Shown: piece after piece, positions 1 through 11,720 of the stretch
Numbering within the stretch: position 1 is the first letter of the stretch
Layout of the letters: the number at the start of each line of letters is the position of its first letter
NCBI GenBank assembly: GCA_029168955.1
Contig: JAPDOI010000439.1
Coordinates: forward strand, 434,001 to 498,000
Reading direction: 5' to 3'
Length of the DNA stretch: 64,000 nt
Source of the DNA: Aplectana chamaeleonis
Taxonomy: Eukaryota; Nematoda; Chromadorea; Rhabditida; Cosmocercidae
Notes under the pieces: generated by a model
Seen by the model: only the letters and a program-made list of their open reading frames with translations
What the model was told of the DNA's origin: nothing
The model's database searches: none
Position numbers and translations under genes: made by a program

Positions 1-284
1 CAGGACATCATGGAACGTGTGCAGGACCGTAGTAGGAGTGGGCAGGACATCATGAAACGTGTGCAAGACCCCTGTAAGGATGAGCAGAACTTCGTGGAAT
101 GTGTGCAGGACATCAGTAGGAGTGTGCAGGACATCATGAAACGTGTGCAAGACCCCTGTAAGGATGAGCAGGACTTCATGGAATGTGTGCAGGAACCCAC
201 TAGGGGTGTGCAGCACGTCATGGAATGTGTGCTGGATCTCAGTAGGAGTGTGCAGGACCTCAGTTTAATGTTCAGGACACCGTA
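1..284 (+). repeat. 42-bp satellite, array A (cut by window start)
   Basis: Tandem units of about 42 bp begin at the window edge. Each unit is two related 21-bp halves starting GTGTGCAGGAC, the second ending in TCATGRAA. Units are more diverged than in the arrays at 4.2 kb and 53 kb, and some are partial. The array is open in one frame as a Q-D-rich peptide repeat, but that follows from the period and is not evidence of a gene. It ends where a palindromic repeat begins at about 305. Confidence 0.85.
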
Positions 285-304
285 TGCAAGCCAGGCCTCC
301 GAAT

Positions 305-642
305 CAACAAGAACGATAGTTAAGTCCGCCAGAACAGGGCTACCGTAATCTCACTCGAGTTGGCTCTAAAATTTTCCAAGTTCTGACTCCGAATTCGCTT
401 CATCTTCCCTACAGGTGGTGACGTTTTCCTGCTTTGTAGTCCAGGCAGATCCTCAACTGCTGACCTCTGGAGAAGGGCGGTGTGTGAATCAAGACACACC
501 GCTCTTCACTTCTTTTATACTTTACCCTTGGTCAATTTTGTATCATCCAATTTGTTTACGAGAGCCGAATAACATTATTCCTAAGATTACGGTAGCCCTC
601 TTCTGGCGCTCTTAACTATCGTTCTTGTTCCGAAACAGACAT
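305..642. repeat. Palindromic element with GGGCTACCGTAA arms
   Basis: The segment after AACAAGAACGATAGTTAAG (308-326) is matched in reverse complement by CTTAACTATCGTTCTTGTT near 613-631. Inside these, AGGGCTACCGTAATC (about 338) pairs with GATTACGGTAGCCCT (about 587-601). The same inner arm AGGGCTACCGTAA recurs in another palindrome inside the 42-bp array at 40.75-41.0 kb. No coding content is seen. Confidence 0.75.
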
Positions 643-1134
643 ATGGGCCGGCGCAGACGAGCCACATCAGCATGAACCGGTGAAGTTTGGCTAGAGCGGC
701 TGACCCTGGGTCTATCCTAGACGTGGTGGGGCCACACAAGATTTACTCATAGAAATGATGAAAAACTCTGATAAAAGATGCCTGATACTGGGCTATCAAT
801 CTTTGGTTTTACAAGAGCTCTATGGAAATTTTTTGACTGGTAGCCTTACCAATTGCCGGTTCATTTCATTTCTGTCTTGGTGCCCCTCCCCCCCCGCGTA
901 GGGTAGTGCCTGGACCCTGTACAATTGGGTCATTTTAAAATTCATTTCTTCATTTTTTCGACTTTTAAATTCAAAAAGTATATACCTTGTATGTATCTTA
1001 TTTGTAGGGAGCCGCGTTGCAACTATTATCTTGCAGTCTTAGCAGCGGAGCGGTTGTTTCTTCATTTCTACCACTATGTTTTCGAAAAAAAACAACTTGA
1101 CTTTTAGAGCTTGACGATATTGTAGAAAGGAAAC
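643..1134. other. Non-coding stretch with dispersed repeat pieces
   Basis: No gene is recognised. Bases 690-910 resemble 38945-39340 (shared CTATCCTAGACG, AAGATTTA.TCATAGAAATGA and a C-run before GTAGGGTAGT). Bases 1005-1090 resemble 26925-27005 (shared GCGGAGCGGTTGTTTC). These are dispersed repeat copies of unknown class. Confidence 0.55.
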
Positions 1135-1947
1135 ACTTGGAAAAAGTTGTGAAATTTCTGAAAGTTAGGCTCCGCAGAAAAGGTCAAGGATTTGGCATTG
1201 CTCTAAAATGTCGTGAAATTGTTCCATTGGATTTGGCTATCAAACTGATTTCCTGAATGTAGTGACATTATTGAATCGATTTGGCTGTTGTTGGTATATG
1301 CAGATAACATAATCATTAAATGTAGTGAAATTGTTGCAAACAGATTTGGCAGGAGCTCTATGAATTACCACAGTCAAATCACGCGCCAGAAGGGGTTTTG
1401 CTTAGAGCGCATATTGAATCAAATGAGAACAAGAATAAGTCCAGCAACAAAAACGTTTCCATACAATGTGAACCGTGAAAGCGTTGAGGACACGAAGACA
1501 TACCGCCAGTAGCGAATAAATTGCGTTAGATTTCTTTTTCATGATTTTTTATCTAATCGGTGAGGGAAGGTCTGGTACCTTAGTGGGAGCTACACTGAAA
1601 AGGCAGAATAATATTCGAAAACCTTATTTCTAGCCCATAAGGCCACGTTTCGTTCAGCATTGTTAATTGAGAAGTAGCTTTTTCCTTTTGTGTTTATTTG
1701 CTGGGCCAGAGGACCTTCTGACGCGTGATTTGACTGTGGTAATTCATAGAGCTCATGCCAAATCCGTTTGCAACAATTTCACTACATTTAATGATTATGT
1801 TATCTGCATATACCAACAACAGCCAAATCGATTCAATAATGTCACTACATTCAGGAAATCAGTTTGATAGCCAAATCCAATGGAACAATTTCACGACATT
1901 TTAGAGCAATGCCAAATCCTTGACCTTTTCAGCCTAACTTTCAGAAA
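1135..1947. repeat. Long palindromic element with GATTTGGC motifs
   Basis: Bases about 1150-1395 are repeated in reverse complement at about 1710-1945 (for example CGATTTGGCTGTTG near 1277 against CAACAGCCAAATCG near 1828). The left arm carries GATTTGGC about every 40-60 bp, a motif shared with the palindromes at 23.5, 34, 40 and 44 kb. The left arm contains a short insertion relative to the right. No coding content is recognised. Confidence 0.85.
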
Positions 1948-2211
1948 TATAAAACTGGTTTTTGGAAGTTAGTGAATCAAAATGACTGAGCGGTTGTAAT
2001 GAGTGACGAACAGAGAAGATGCGGAAGTGGAGCTGCTGCTTGTTTCGTCAGACTGGCGAGGAAGTGTCGCCAGAATTTCGCGTACTCCTCAAAACGCGTT
2101 GCACGCTTTTCAAGATAAAGGATTTCCTATTTGTTTTCTTCGCTACCCAAGGGCTAGGGTTTCGAAAGAAAAACTTACAAAATCTCGCTGTGTCAATTCT
2201 ACTTTCTTCAT

Positions 2212-3140
2212 GACGTCCTGCACACTTCCACTGCGGCCCTGCTAACTTTCTATGACGTCCTGCACATTCCCACCTGGGTCCTGAACACATTTCACGACTT
2301 ACTGCACACCCCTACTGGGGTACTGCACCCATTCCATGACGTCCTGCACATTCTTACTGGGGACCTGCGCACTTTCTATGATGTCCTGCACACTTCCATT
2401 CGGGTCCTGCACTCTCACACTGGGGTCCTGTACACTTTCTCTGACGTTCAACACACTCCCACTGAGGTCCTGCACACTTTCTATGACGTCCTGCACACTC
2501 CACTGTGGTCCTGCACACTTTCTACGACGTCCTGCACACTCCCATTTGGGTCCTGCACACTCCCACTGGGGCCCTACTCACTTTTTATGACGTCCTGCAC
2601 ACTCCCATTTGGGTCCTGCACACTTTCTACGACGTTCTGCACACTCCCACTGTTTTCCTACACACTTTCTATGACGTCCAGCACACTCCCATTTGGGTCC
2701 TGCACACTCCCACTAAGGTCCTGCACACTTTCTATGACGTTCTGCACACTCCCACTGGGGCCCTGCACACTTTCTATGACGTTCTGCACACTCCCACTGA
2801 CGTCCTGCACACTCCCACAGGGGTCCTGCACACTTTCTACGACGTTCTGCACACTTAAACTGTGGCCCTGCACACTTTTTGCGACGTCCTGCACACTCTC
2901 ACCGGGGTCCTGCACACTTTTTATGACGTCCTGTACACTCCTATTTGGGTCCTGCACACTTTCTATGAAGTCCTGCACACTCCCGCAGGGGTCCTGGCCA
3001 CTTTCTATGACGTTCTGCACATTCTCACTGGGGTCCTGCACACTTTTTATGACATCCTGTACACTCCTATATGGGTCCTGCACTCTCCCATTGAGGTCCT
3101 GCACACTATCGACAACGTCCTGCACACTCCTCAAACCCTG
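2212..3140 (-). repeat. 42-bp satellite, array B
   Basis: About 22 tandem units lie in minus orientation, read on + as GTCCTGCACACTCCCACTGG followed by a half ending TTTCTATGACGTCCTGCACAC. Both 21-bp halves share GTCCTGCACAC, so the 42-bp unit is a dimer of 21 bp. It forms the left arm of the foldback element at 1949-5132 and faces array C. Confidence 0.95.
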
Positions 3141-3857
3141 GCGGGTCTGAACGGCGTCCCATCCACCACTACTAAATACCTGTCGCCTTGATTAGGGCTT
3201 AGCCTTTCTAGCGCTACACGACTCACAGAAGTTTTCATGACCCAAGGCCAAAAGTGCGCCCCATGGACAAACTCGGTTGCCCCGAGGCGCGCAAGAGGTG
3301 ATTCAGGCTGATTTTTTGGTAATCGATGGATGTCCCACCCAGAGTCAAGCGGGGTTGCGAAATTTCGCAACGGGGGGTGAGGGGGGGTCGCAAAAATTTT
3401 GCCCGAGAAGATTACGGTAGATCGCAAAAGTTTCGGACCAAAAACGAAATTTCGGTGAAAATATCCTAACAATTCTCAATATTTTTGGTGACCGAAGGGA
3501 AGGATCGTAGCTTTGCTCGTGTTTCGGACGCTTGAGTCCGACCACTAAACAAATTTTCGGCGTCTGACAGTTTTGGTAATCGATTATATTGATTGCTTTG
3601 GTTTTCCGAACGACCAGATAATCCAAATGCAAAAAAGTTTTTTTTGGAAAAAATAAACTGCCCAAAAATCGCTCCTCGGAGGGATCGCAAAACTTTTGAA
3701 TTCTGGGAAGAAATTTTTGATGGTGGGAGGGGGGGTCGCTCGGATTCCGAAAAATTACGCGACGCCCCGCTTGACCCTGGTCCCACCCACCCAAATGTTT
3801 GTACCATTTCATCCCTGTTTTCATCGGCCGTTCCGGAGATCCGCATGGAAACGCAAT

Positions 3858-3955
3858 TACACACACACACACACACACACATACATCCTTATACTCAAAG
3901 CAGTTAGGTCCCGATGTTTGTATGTATGTATGTATGTATGTATGTATGTATGTGT
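3858..3955. repeat. Two microsatellites at the palindrome centre
   Basis: An (AC)n run at about 3858-3882 and a (TATG)n run at about 3917-3950 sit in the centre of the foldback element. They are separated by a short spacer reading CATCCTTATACTCAAAGCAG. Confidence 0.9.
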
Positions 3956-4235
3956 GTGTAATTGTGTTTTCCCGTGAATCTCCGGAATAGCCGATCAAAA
4001 CAGGGATGAAATGGTACCAACATTTGCGTGGGTGGGACACTCATCGATTACCAAAAATCAGCCTGAACCACCCCTTGCGCGCTTCGGGGCAACCGAGTTC
4101 GTCCGTGGGGCGCACTTTTGGCCTTGGGTCATGAAAACTTCTATGAGTCGTCTAGCGCTAAAAAGGCTAAGCTCTAATCAAGGCGAGACGTATTTAAAAG
4201 TGGTGGATGGGACGCCGTTCAGAACCGCCAGGGTT

Positions 4236-4868
4236 TGAGGAGTGTGCAGGACGTTATCGATAGTGTGCAGGACCTCAGTGGGAGTGTGCAGGACCCCAGT
4301 GAGAGTGAGCAGGACGTCAAAGAAAGTGTGCAGGACCCCAGTGGGAGTGAGCAGGACGTCATAGAAAGTGTGCAGAACCCCAGTGGGAGTGGACAGGACG
4401 TCATAGAAAGTGTGCAGGACCCCAGTGAGAGTGAGCAGGACGTCATAGAAAGTGTGCAGGACCCCAGTGGGAGTGAGCAGGACGTCATAGAAGGTGTGCA
4501 GGACCTTAGTGGGAGTGAGCAGGACGTCATACAAAGTGTACAGGACCCCAGTGTGAGTGAGCAGGACGTCGTGGAAAGTGTGCAGGACCCTAGTGGGAGT
4601 GTGCAGGACCCTAGTGGGAGTGTGCAGGACGTCGTACAAAGTGTGCAGGACCCCAGTGGGAGTGTGCAGGACCCCAACGGAAGTGTGCAGGACATCATAG
4701 AAAGTGCGCAGGTTCCCAGTAAGAATGTACAGGACGTCATGGAATGGGTGCAATACTACAGTAGGGGTGTACAGGACGTCGTGAAATGTGTTCAGGGCCC
4801 AGATGTGAATGGGCAGGACGTCATAGAAAGTTCGCAGGGCCTCAGTGGAAGTGTGCAGGACGTCATTA
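4236..4868 (+). repeat. 42-bp satellite, array C
   Basis: About 15 units lie in plus orientation, the mirror image of array B across the centre of the foldback element. Halves read GTGTGCAGGACCCCAGTGGG and AGCAGGACGTCATAGAAAG. One frame is open over 226 codons with a heptad-like peptide period (S-V-Q-D-P-S-G, S-V-Q-D-V-I-E). This is a consequence of the 21/42-bp period. Confidence 0.95.
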
Positions 4869-5132
4869 AGAGAGGAGAACTGAAACAGCGAGTTTTTGTC
4901 AATTTTTTCATGTGAAATCTTAGCCTTTGTGTAGCGAAGAAAACAGATATGAAATCATGTATCATAAGAAGCGTGCAGCGCGTTTTGAGGAGTACGCGAA
5001 ACTCTGGAGACACTTCCTCGCCAGTCTGACGAAACAAGCAGCAGCTCCACTTCCGCATCTTCTCTGTTCGTCACACATTACAACCGCTTAGTCATTTTGA
5101 TTCACTAACTTCCATAAACCAATTTTATATAT

Positions 5133-5587
5133 GTTGAAAGTCTGAGCTTATCAAAATCTGCTTCACAAAAACATAAACATCAACGGACATATTTCATTTA
5201 TTGAGAACAAAGGCATGGTGTTGGTCAACAAGGGAAACCACATCTAAAATGCGAGTGTTTTTTTCTTAACGAGACAGGGATGGTAAAGCGAGAATAATAG
5301 CTTGGGTACATTACAGATGGAAGGGGTCGTAAATAAGATGCCGGTAACAACCGACGATCTACCGCTGGCTTCTTATGTTTTGCTTTTTTTATGCCACGTT
5401 TTTTATACCCTACGCCCTGCTATAAATGTCCGGCAGCCAGTTCTGCTCAGGAGAGTCCATAGGGACAGCAACTTTCGGATATACGGAAGGCATTCAACAC
5501 CGTTTTGTCAGAATAATCTGTCTCAGGAAGCTAGCGGACATGAAATTTTTCTTGAGCGAAAACTTCGCTAGGTCTCGCTAGTATGAT
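5133..5587. other. No gene seen
   Basis: A-T-rich sequence with no recognised coding exon, RNA gene or repeat structure. Short open frames here show no family resemblance. Confidence 0.5.
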
Positions 5588-5957
5588 CTAGTTCCGCTAT
5601 CGCGTTCAGTCCGCAAAGTCTCATTATCACAATCGTAGAAGCGAAGCGGTTGTTTTGAGAATAATTCTAGTTCAATTTTTCAACAACAACCGCTTCGCTT
5701 CTACGATTGTGATAATGAGGACTGAACGCGATTGCGGAACTGAACTATATAGTGGAGTCCACCAAGAGTGTCTCAGTTACTTATCAATAGGAAGCGGTCG
5801 GCTGGGAATCAATGTGCATGAATCCCATACGAGCACGCTCGATACCGATTGAGCGAGAGCGGTTGTGCTCCAAAGAGTTTAATGTTCATTGATCCCCAGC
5901 CGACCGCTTCTTATTGATAAGTCAATGCGACACTTGGTGGACTCCGCTATACATACA
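5588..5957. repeat. Two adjoining palindromic MITE-like repeats
   Basis: The first palindrome (about 5588-5746) has arms meeting near 5665-5685, with GTAGAAGCGAAGCGGTTGTT against AACAACCGCTTCGCTTCTAC. The second (about 5748-5957) follows within a few bases, with GAAGCGGTCGGCTGGGAATC near 5791 against the reverse complement near 5895. Neither has coding capacity. Abutting small palindromes suggest one element inserted at the edge of another. Confidence 0.8.
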
Positions 5958-6127
5958 AACATCGGGACATAACTGCTTTAAGTATAAGGATTTCAAATTT
6001 CGTAAAGCGTAATTACGGTGAAACCACCGTAAATCGTAAACAGCAAATTGCAACAATAACTGCTAAAAAGTTATTATTGCTATTATGTTGAAAAGGAATT
6101 TGAATACTTTCTATCAATAAGCTATTT

Positions 6128-7860
6128 CGGGGGTTTATTGCCTTCTGAGCTGCAGATTTACAATAGCCATGATCTTATCTATTCGTCGTTTAGTAGTGGT
6201 ATTATTCCTGCTCGATGGAAACAAGCTCTTGTTCTCCCCATCCCCAAGCCTGGCAAACCAGAGGATAAAGCCACGTCACATCGTCCCATATCCCTATTAT
6301 CCCCTATCGCTAAGCTGGCGGAAAAAAATCATAAATCCGCATCTCCAAGGCGCACTACAGCAGAACGTCCATCAGCATGGCTTCAAGAAGGCGCACTCCA
6401 CCATCACCGCACTAACGTCAATTACTGAACACATCATCGCCGGTTTCAATAGGATAGCTCCCGCCGGCAGAAGTCTGGTCGTAGCAGTCGATTTGACTTC
6501 CGCTTTCGACAATGTCAGCACTTCATTGTTGTCAAAATCGATACTGGACTGTAATATGCCCGACTGGTGTAAACGATGGACTGACAACTTCGTCAAGAAC
6601 CGCTCCATACGTGTGAAGTTCGACGGACACTTGTCGAAGTCGGTTCCCCTGAAGGCAGGCGTTCCTCAAGGTGGAGTTTTGTCACCAAGCCTATTCTCTC
6701 TGTATCTATCCGATATTCCGAAGCCGCCACCCAACATCCATCTATGTCTGTATGCTGATGACATCACAATTGTATGTACAGACCCTGTTATCGACCGTGC
6801 CACTGCGGAGATGAACAAATACCTCTGCAGCCTGGCCAAGTTCCTCGAATCGAAGCAGCTAAAGGTCTCTCCTTCAAAGTCTAGTGTTACTCTGTGCACT
6901 ACTGCAACGGTTGAGCATCAACTGCATTCCGGGGTTCTCTGGGAAGGCAATCGGCTGCCCTTGTCTAAGCACCCTCGGCTACTTGGAGTCTTCCTAGACC
7001 CCTCACTGCGCTTTCACGAGAACACGCGCATTCGAGCCGCAACTGCTAACACGCGAAATAACATCCTCCGTGCTCTGGCGGGCACCACTTGGGGTAGCAC
7101 AAAGGAAGTTCTACGCACAACGTATAAGGCCATGATACAGCCTACTCAGGAGTATGGAGCTCCGATATGGACTAGACACCTGTCGGATGCCTCTTGGAGC
7201 AAGCTTCAACGTGTACAAAATACTGCACTACGTGTCATCACTGGCTGCCCAAAGTCTACACCTATATCCCACCTTCATCAAGAATGCGCCGTACTTCCTG
7301 TAAAACAGCACTGCCAACTGCAGTCGCAACAGTTTCACATTGGCATAGTCAAGAATGCCGCACATCCCAACTACCCACTCCTGTCATCTGATCCTCATCC
7401 CCGTAATATTCGCACACCGCTCCATATTGCTATTTCTACATTGGATCGTCAAAGATGGGCTACCTCTGAGCTCACAAGGAAGAGGCTGCAGCAAATTGAA
7501 CACACCAGATTCGTGTCTGAATACCTGTCCTGTGCCCTTCCAAATCCCATCCTTGGTACAGTGCCTCCTACGGTCGATGACAGCGAGAAGACTCTGCCCA
7601 GACGCTCCCGCGTCACTCTAGCGGGTCTACGTTGCGGTCACTCTTCGTACCTCAAAGCCTACGTACATAGGATCGACGAATCGGTCCCGGATAAATGTCC
7701 CGACTGTCAAAATACTGGTCATGATTCACTACATCTATTTTCATGCTCTGCCAGACCTACTTCTCTGCCTGCTCGTGATATGTGGAACAGGCCGTGTGAT
7801 GTGGCCACCTTTCTACGTCTATGAGAAGAAACTCCGATGTGGCTGATAAGAAGAAGAAGA
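6128..7860 (+). mobile_element. 5'-truncated non-LTR retrotransposon with RT
   Basis: This is the reverse-transcriptase half of a non-LTR retrotransposon. The RT begins at about 6138 with the P-I-P-K-P-G-K and R-P-I-S-L-L-S blocks. A shift of frame near the A7 run at 6325-6333 leads into the long frame ending at 7824. That frame has the V-P-Q-G-G-V-L-S-P block near 6663, the catalytic Y-A-D-D at about 6751-6762, and a C-terminal zinc-binding C-P-D-C...H...C segment at about 7696-7752. The endonuclease and ORF1 are absent, so this is a 5'-truncated copy, typical of target-primed reverse transcription. The 3' end is rich in AAGAAG. It is related to, but distinct from, the family at 14.5-19 kb and 27-32 kb, and shares its 3' end with the scrap at 47870-47968. 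Confidence 0.9.
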
Positions 7861-9849
7861 CAATAGCCAAACGAATAGAAGGGAGAAACAGTTTGCAGAT
7901 TTGAGTGCCCATCGCAGACTCAATAGATATACGCTTCATGTAGTGCTCTGTTACGAAAGGCATCATAGTTATAGTACAAGGAAGGGGCTGTCCTTAGGCG
8001 AACTCAGTTGTCCACGCACAGGCCGATGGAATGCCATTTCTAAAACCGCTCCATGTTGACAACAAAGCTAAGCATGCTTACCACGGTAGATCTGTCTGTC
8101 ATTCCGAAAAATGTGCCTGCTACCCCTAAGGCCCCGTCATAGTCTGCCGATCGGCTGTAGCCAGTCCGGTCGATGAGCAACTACATCATGCAAATCTGGT
8201 GTAAAAAATGTGGCCTGACTGAGCAAGCCTGAACCGTCCTTGGCCATTCCTGTCGATACGCATTTAACAAATTTCTCATTTAGATCGAAAAATTTCCCAA
8301 ATGTTGCCGGACTGTTCCCGCCTGGTCTGTCCTGATCCAGCTGTGGCCGCCTCGGTCGATAGGTATGCGTTGCTTTCCTCACTGAGGTGGGAAATCCCCC
8401 CATTGTGGCCGGACTGAGCTGGCCGTAGTACGCTCATAATCGACTGGCATGCGTCCGACACAATAGGGGCGGCGCAGGACAAAGCATGGACGGGTCAGGG
8501 TTACTAGAGACGTTAGAGGACGGCTCAGACCGGCCTTTGACAGACTATGAAGGGTCCTGAAACTAAACCGCTGGGCCACAGGGACACACTTGTTTTCGTG
8601 ATACTTCTCCCCGAACGTTGACGCCGTTGTTAGCGTTGAAAACGAGCAAAAATTACCGTGTTTGAGCCACTGAATAGACGAATTCACGGACTTCGCCTAT
8701 TTTCTACTCAGGCGAATCTCGTTGCCCTGACAGTAACAGTAGAGGCCCGGAGACTGGCAGAACGAGCCAAACTGTCAGGTGGCTCCGACTCTTGCGTGGT
8801 GCGGCTGGGGGCTGAGAATCGTCTGAGTATGTTTCGCTTGTTGATCTTTGTGACCTCTGCTGAGACGTAACCTTCTCAAATGGCGGGCCAAGAACACTTT
8901 TCGAAGCCATTTTTGGCTTCATTAGAGGGCATTGTTCAATTTTTTTTTACTCCAATCAAGTTTTGAGATTCAGGACAGTCACTCATCATGAAAACCTTAA
9001 AAACGAAATTCCTCGTGAAAAGTGTTTTTAGACTGCATTGCTATGTAGACGGCAGCTAATGAGACGCGCGCAGTACGCGACGCGGATCTGGTATCCAGCG
9101 CCCCCAACTCCGATCGTGTGTCCCGCGTTATATGGTGGGTGTAGCCGCAAAATGGATAGCTGCGGACCACTCAGCAGTCCGCGTGGCTGCCGCGTGCGCT
9201 AATCGATCACCACATTTCTCATGGGCACACACGACTCAGCGCAGGCTGCTGAAGTGTCCGCAGCTATCCTTTCCGTGGTTACCTCAACAATAATAATATA
9301 ATCACGTCGAAAATTGATAATAAAGTCGAACTGTAGCCAGACGCCGGAGCTGGTCTCATCTCCTTGCCAAAAACATTAGTTTGCGCAAAGTGATAATAGA
9401 GCAGGTCAACTGGAGCTGCCTTGCATTCATGTTTTTATTTACGAAATTTTACAATTTACGGTCCAAATTGTTGTGAATCGTGAACCGTAATTACGCGCAC
9501 CCCTGGTGTGTGATACGTCCTAACGAGCCGCAGGAATGAGCGCGCTCGGCTAGGGCAGGGCTGTCAGCGCATTCGAAAGATGCCCTGCGAGGGCAGATCA
9601 CAAAATCAGTTATGCCCCAGGTGCCATGTGCACACCTTTCTTTGAGCTTCTCCTCGAAGCCTCACTGTGGTTGATCATCAGGCCTGATTGAACAATCAGA
9701 GATGGCCTTCTCGGGGAGAGATGTGCGCACAGCCATCGAACAGTTTGCACTGCCCCAGTCACTAGCTGTGTTGGCTGGGGCAGCGAAACGCACTGCTTGG
9801 GTGCTATCGATTTAGCGATCTACTGCTACCTATTTGAGCTTTCAAGGGA
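7861..9849. other. Long stretch without recognised gene
   Basis: Several 70-100-codon open frames exist on the minus strand at 8137-8690, but none resembles a known family and none has a convincing exon structure. Around 9030-9290 the sequence is CpG-rich with a weak inverted repeat (GATAGCTGCGGAC near 9157 against GTCCGCAGCTATC near 9256). No RNA gene was found. Confidence 0.4.
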
Positions 9850-9857
9850 GTGCCGAT

Positions 9858-10701
9858 CAGGGATGTGCGGCAATTGCCGGTTGCCGTTTGCCGGCCGTTT
9901 TCGGACGAATTTTGTCGATTGTCGTTTGCCGTTTTCCCCTCGATTTTCGACAAAATTCGGCAAAATTGAGCGCAATAGATAATAAACGCCGAGATTAGAA
10001 TGCGCATGGTAAGTCCGACAAGCCGAGCTGCGACTGGCTCGGAAGGAAAGAGACATGCTATACTTCGAAAACTTTGAGCCGGTGGGTATAATCCACAGCG
10101 CGATCGATCATTTCTAAGCAATGGCTAGTATCGTATGGTCATGCTCATGTAGATCCACTTGTCTGGAAGAGTACCGAATCCCCCAACCCCTTCTTGTTGA
10201 GGCCTGGGCAATTACGCAGGACTCTTCGGGCCAAAGTTAACACCCTAAACATTTTTAAGGAGAGGACACAAATATTTCAGGAAAAATAGTGAATGTCTCA
10301 ATTCGTTTCAGGTATTTGAAAACAGATTTCTATTAGTATCATCTTACATCATATTAAACGGATAGGAGTTGACCGGTGACCGTTTACCCCAGAATATGCG
10401 GATCTTTTATACCTTACCCTTTATCAATTGGTTATCATCAATTCCGTTTACCGTGAAAATTTCGTTCCATTGGCAATTTATAATCGTCTTTGAAAACTAT
10501 TTCTCATCTTCCTATTGAAATACGAAATGTGCTTTAGAAAAAAAGTAATTTTTTAGCTTCATTTCTAAGACATTAGTATCGTTTTTTTGTTTAAGGTTTC
10601 TTATTTTGCCGTTTGTCGATTGCCGTTTGCCGGCCGTTTTTGGGCAAAATTTGTCGATTTTCGCTTGCCGATTTTTCAAAATCGTTGGCCGCACATCCCT
10701 A
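9858..10701. mobile_element. Non-autonomous hAT-like element, 8-bp TSD
   Basis: The left end CAGGGATGTGCGGC and right end GCCGCACATCCCTA are inverted copies. They are flanked by direct repeats GTGCCGAT at 9850-9857 and 10702-10709. CAGGG-type ends and an 8-bp target duplication are characteristic of hAT transposons. Both ends continue into GCCGTTTGCCGGCCGTTTT-like inverted sequence. No transposase ORF is present. The interior near 10360 holds AGGAGTTGACCGGTG, also found at the left edge of the satellite at 53.3 kb. Confidence 0.85.
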
Positions 10702-10788
10702 GTGCCGATGCTTGATTTATGTCGATATTATTTTTCTATAGGGGCTTTCAGAGTGGCGTCGCCGCGAGATTCGCTGTCGAAAGGATTG

Positions 10789-11665
10789 TATTAGGTTGTA
10801 ATGGAAGATTTTTTTGAATTTTTTTAATCTTTATTGCTTCACACATTAAATGCACAATATAATCACCATATGTAACTATCTACAACCTTACTCCATCTAA
10901 TAGGCAAGTCGCTGATTCCCTTTTCCCAGATCCCAGGAGTCTGTGCACCGAAGAAGTCAGCGACAGCCAGAACTACATAATCAAGTTTAGAATATTTTTT
11001 CTTGGCTAGGAACGGTTTGAGAGGGCGGAAAAAATGATAGTCAGAGGGAGCTAGATCAGGAGAATAGTTTGTGTGAGAGACCGTATCCCAGCCGAGCTCC
11101 GTTAGTTTGTCACGCGTGACATGAGAGATGTGCGGTCGAGCGTTATCATGCAGCAGGTGTACCGAAGTCTTTCTCAGCCGCTTTTCTCCTATTGCTTCCC
11201 TCAATCTCTGAAGTTGCTCACTGTAGTTTGTTGCGGTAACTGTCTGACCTTCCGGTAGTATCTCATAGAAAAGCATACCGCGGGAATCCCAGAAGCAACA
11301 AAGCAAAACCTTCTTGGGATGAAGGTCTGGTTTTGACTGAGTTGGCGGCTGTTCTCCTCGAGGAAGACTGCGAGCGTCTGCGTCGTATAGTATCCAACTC
11401 TCATCTCCAGTCATCACATCCTCCAGAAAGTCCTTCCTGTTGGAGCGGAGGAGAAAAAATATTCTAAACTTGATTATGTAGTTCTGGCTGTCGCTGACTT
11501 CTTCGGTGCACAGACTCCTGAGATCTGGGAAAAGGGAATCAGCGACTTGCCTATTAGATGGAGTAGGGTTGTAGATAGTTATGGTGATTACATTGTGGAT
11601 TGAATGTGTGAAGCAATAAAGATGAAACTTTTTTTGAATCTTCCAAGACTTATGTTGCAGCCTAT
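10789..11665 (-). mobile_element. Rearranged mariner element with transposase C-terminus
   Basis: The minus strand encodes the catalytic part of a Tc1/mariner transposase between about 11440 and 10865. Visible are T-G-D-E-S-W-I (first acidic residue), H-D-N-A-R-P-H (second) and Y-S-P-D-L-A-P-S-D-Y (third), followed by the usual hydrophobic tail. The N-terminal DNA-binding half is missing. In its place, 11455-11640 is an inverted copy of 10800-11000, so the C-terminal coding end and terminal region occur twice, head to head. The left terminus TTAGGTTGTAATGG (10791) and a right terminus near 11645-11664 resemble the common mariner end TTAGGTTG...CATAAGT. A TA precedes the left end. The copy cannot be active. 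Confidence 0.85.
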
Positions 11666-11667
11666 AT

Positions 11668-11720
11668 AAAACATAGAGAGTGCTACGCAGTACTACGTAA
11701 CACTCCCTATGTTTTGTACA
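11668..11720. repeat. Short perfect-stem hairpin
   Basis: AAAACATAGAGAGTG is matched by CACTCCCTATGTTTT about 20 bases downstream, giving a stem of about 15-18 bp. Flanking sequence GTGGCGTCG..GCGA.ATTCGC.GTCG occurs inverted on both sides of the mariner (10754-10780 and 11725-11755). Confidence 0.6.

Larger units (their letters stand above)
1949..5132. mobile_element. Foldback-type element with satellite-filled arms
   Basis: The outer ends are inverted copies. GGAAGTTAGTGAATCAAAAT and GACGAACAGAGAAGATGCGG on the left (1963-2023) reappear reversed at 5042-5115. Moving inward, both arms carry a unique segment of about 200 bp, then a 42-bp array (about 930 bp left, 630 bp right), then another inverted segment (3150-3340 against 4035-4230), then a central inverted block around 3775-4035. 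No transposase is present. Long inverted repeats made of internal short tandem repeats are the hallmark of foldback (FB-like) transposons; the assignment to that class is inference. The arrays differ in length between arms, as expected from repeat expansion or loss. Confidence 0.75.

Noticed and set aside
8137..8690. Overlapping minus-strand ORFs of 68-102 codons
   Set aside because: No recognisable domain, no consistent frame and no splice structure; indistinguishable from chance openings in GC-moderate DNA.
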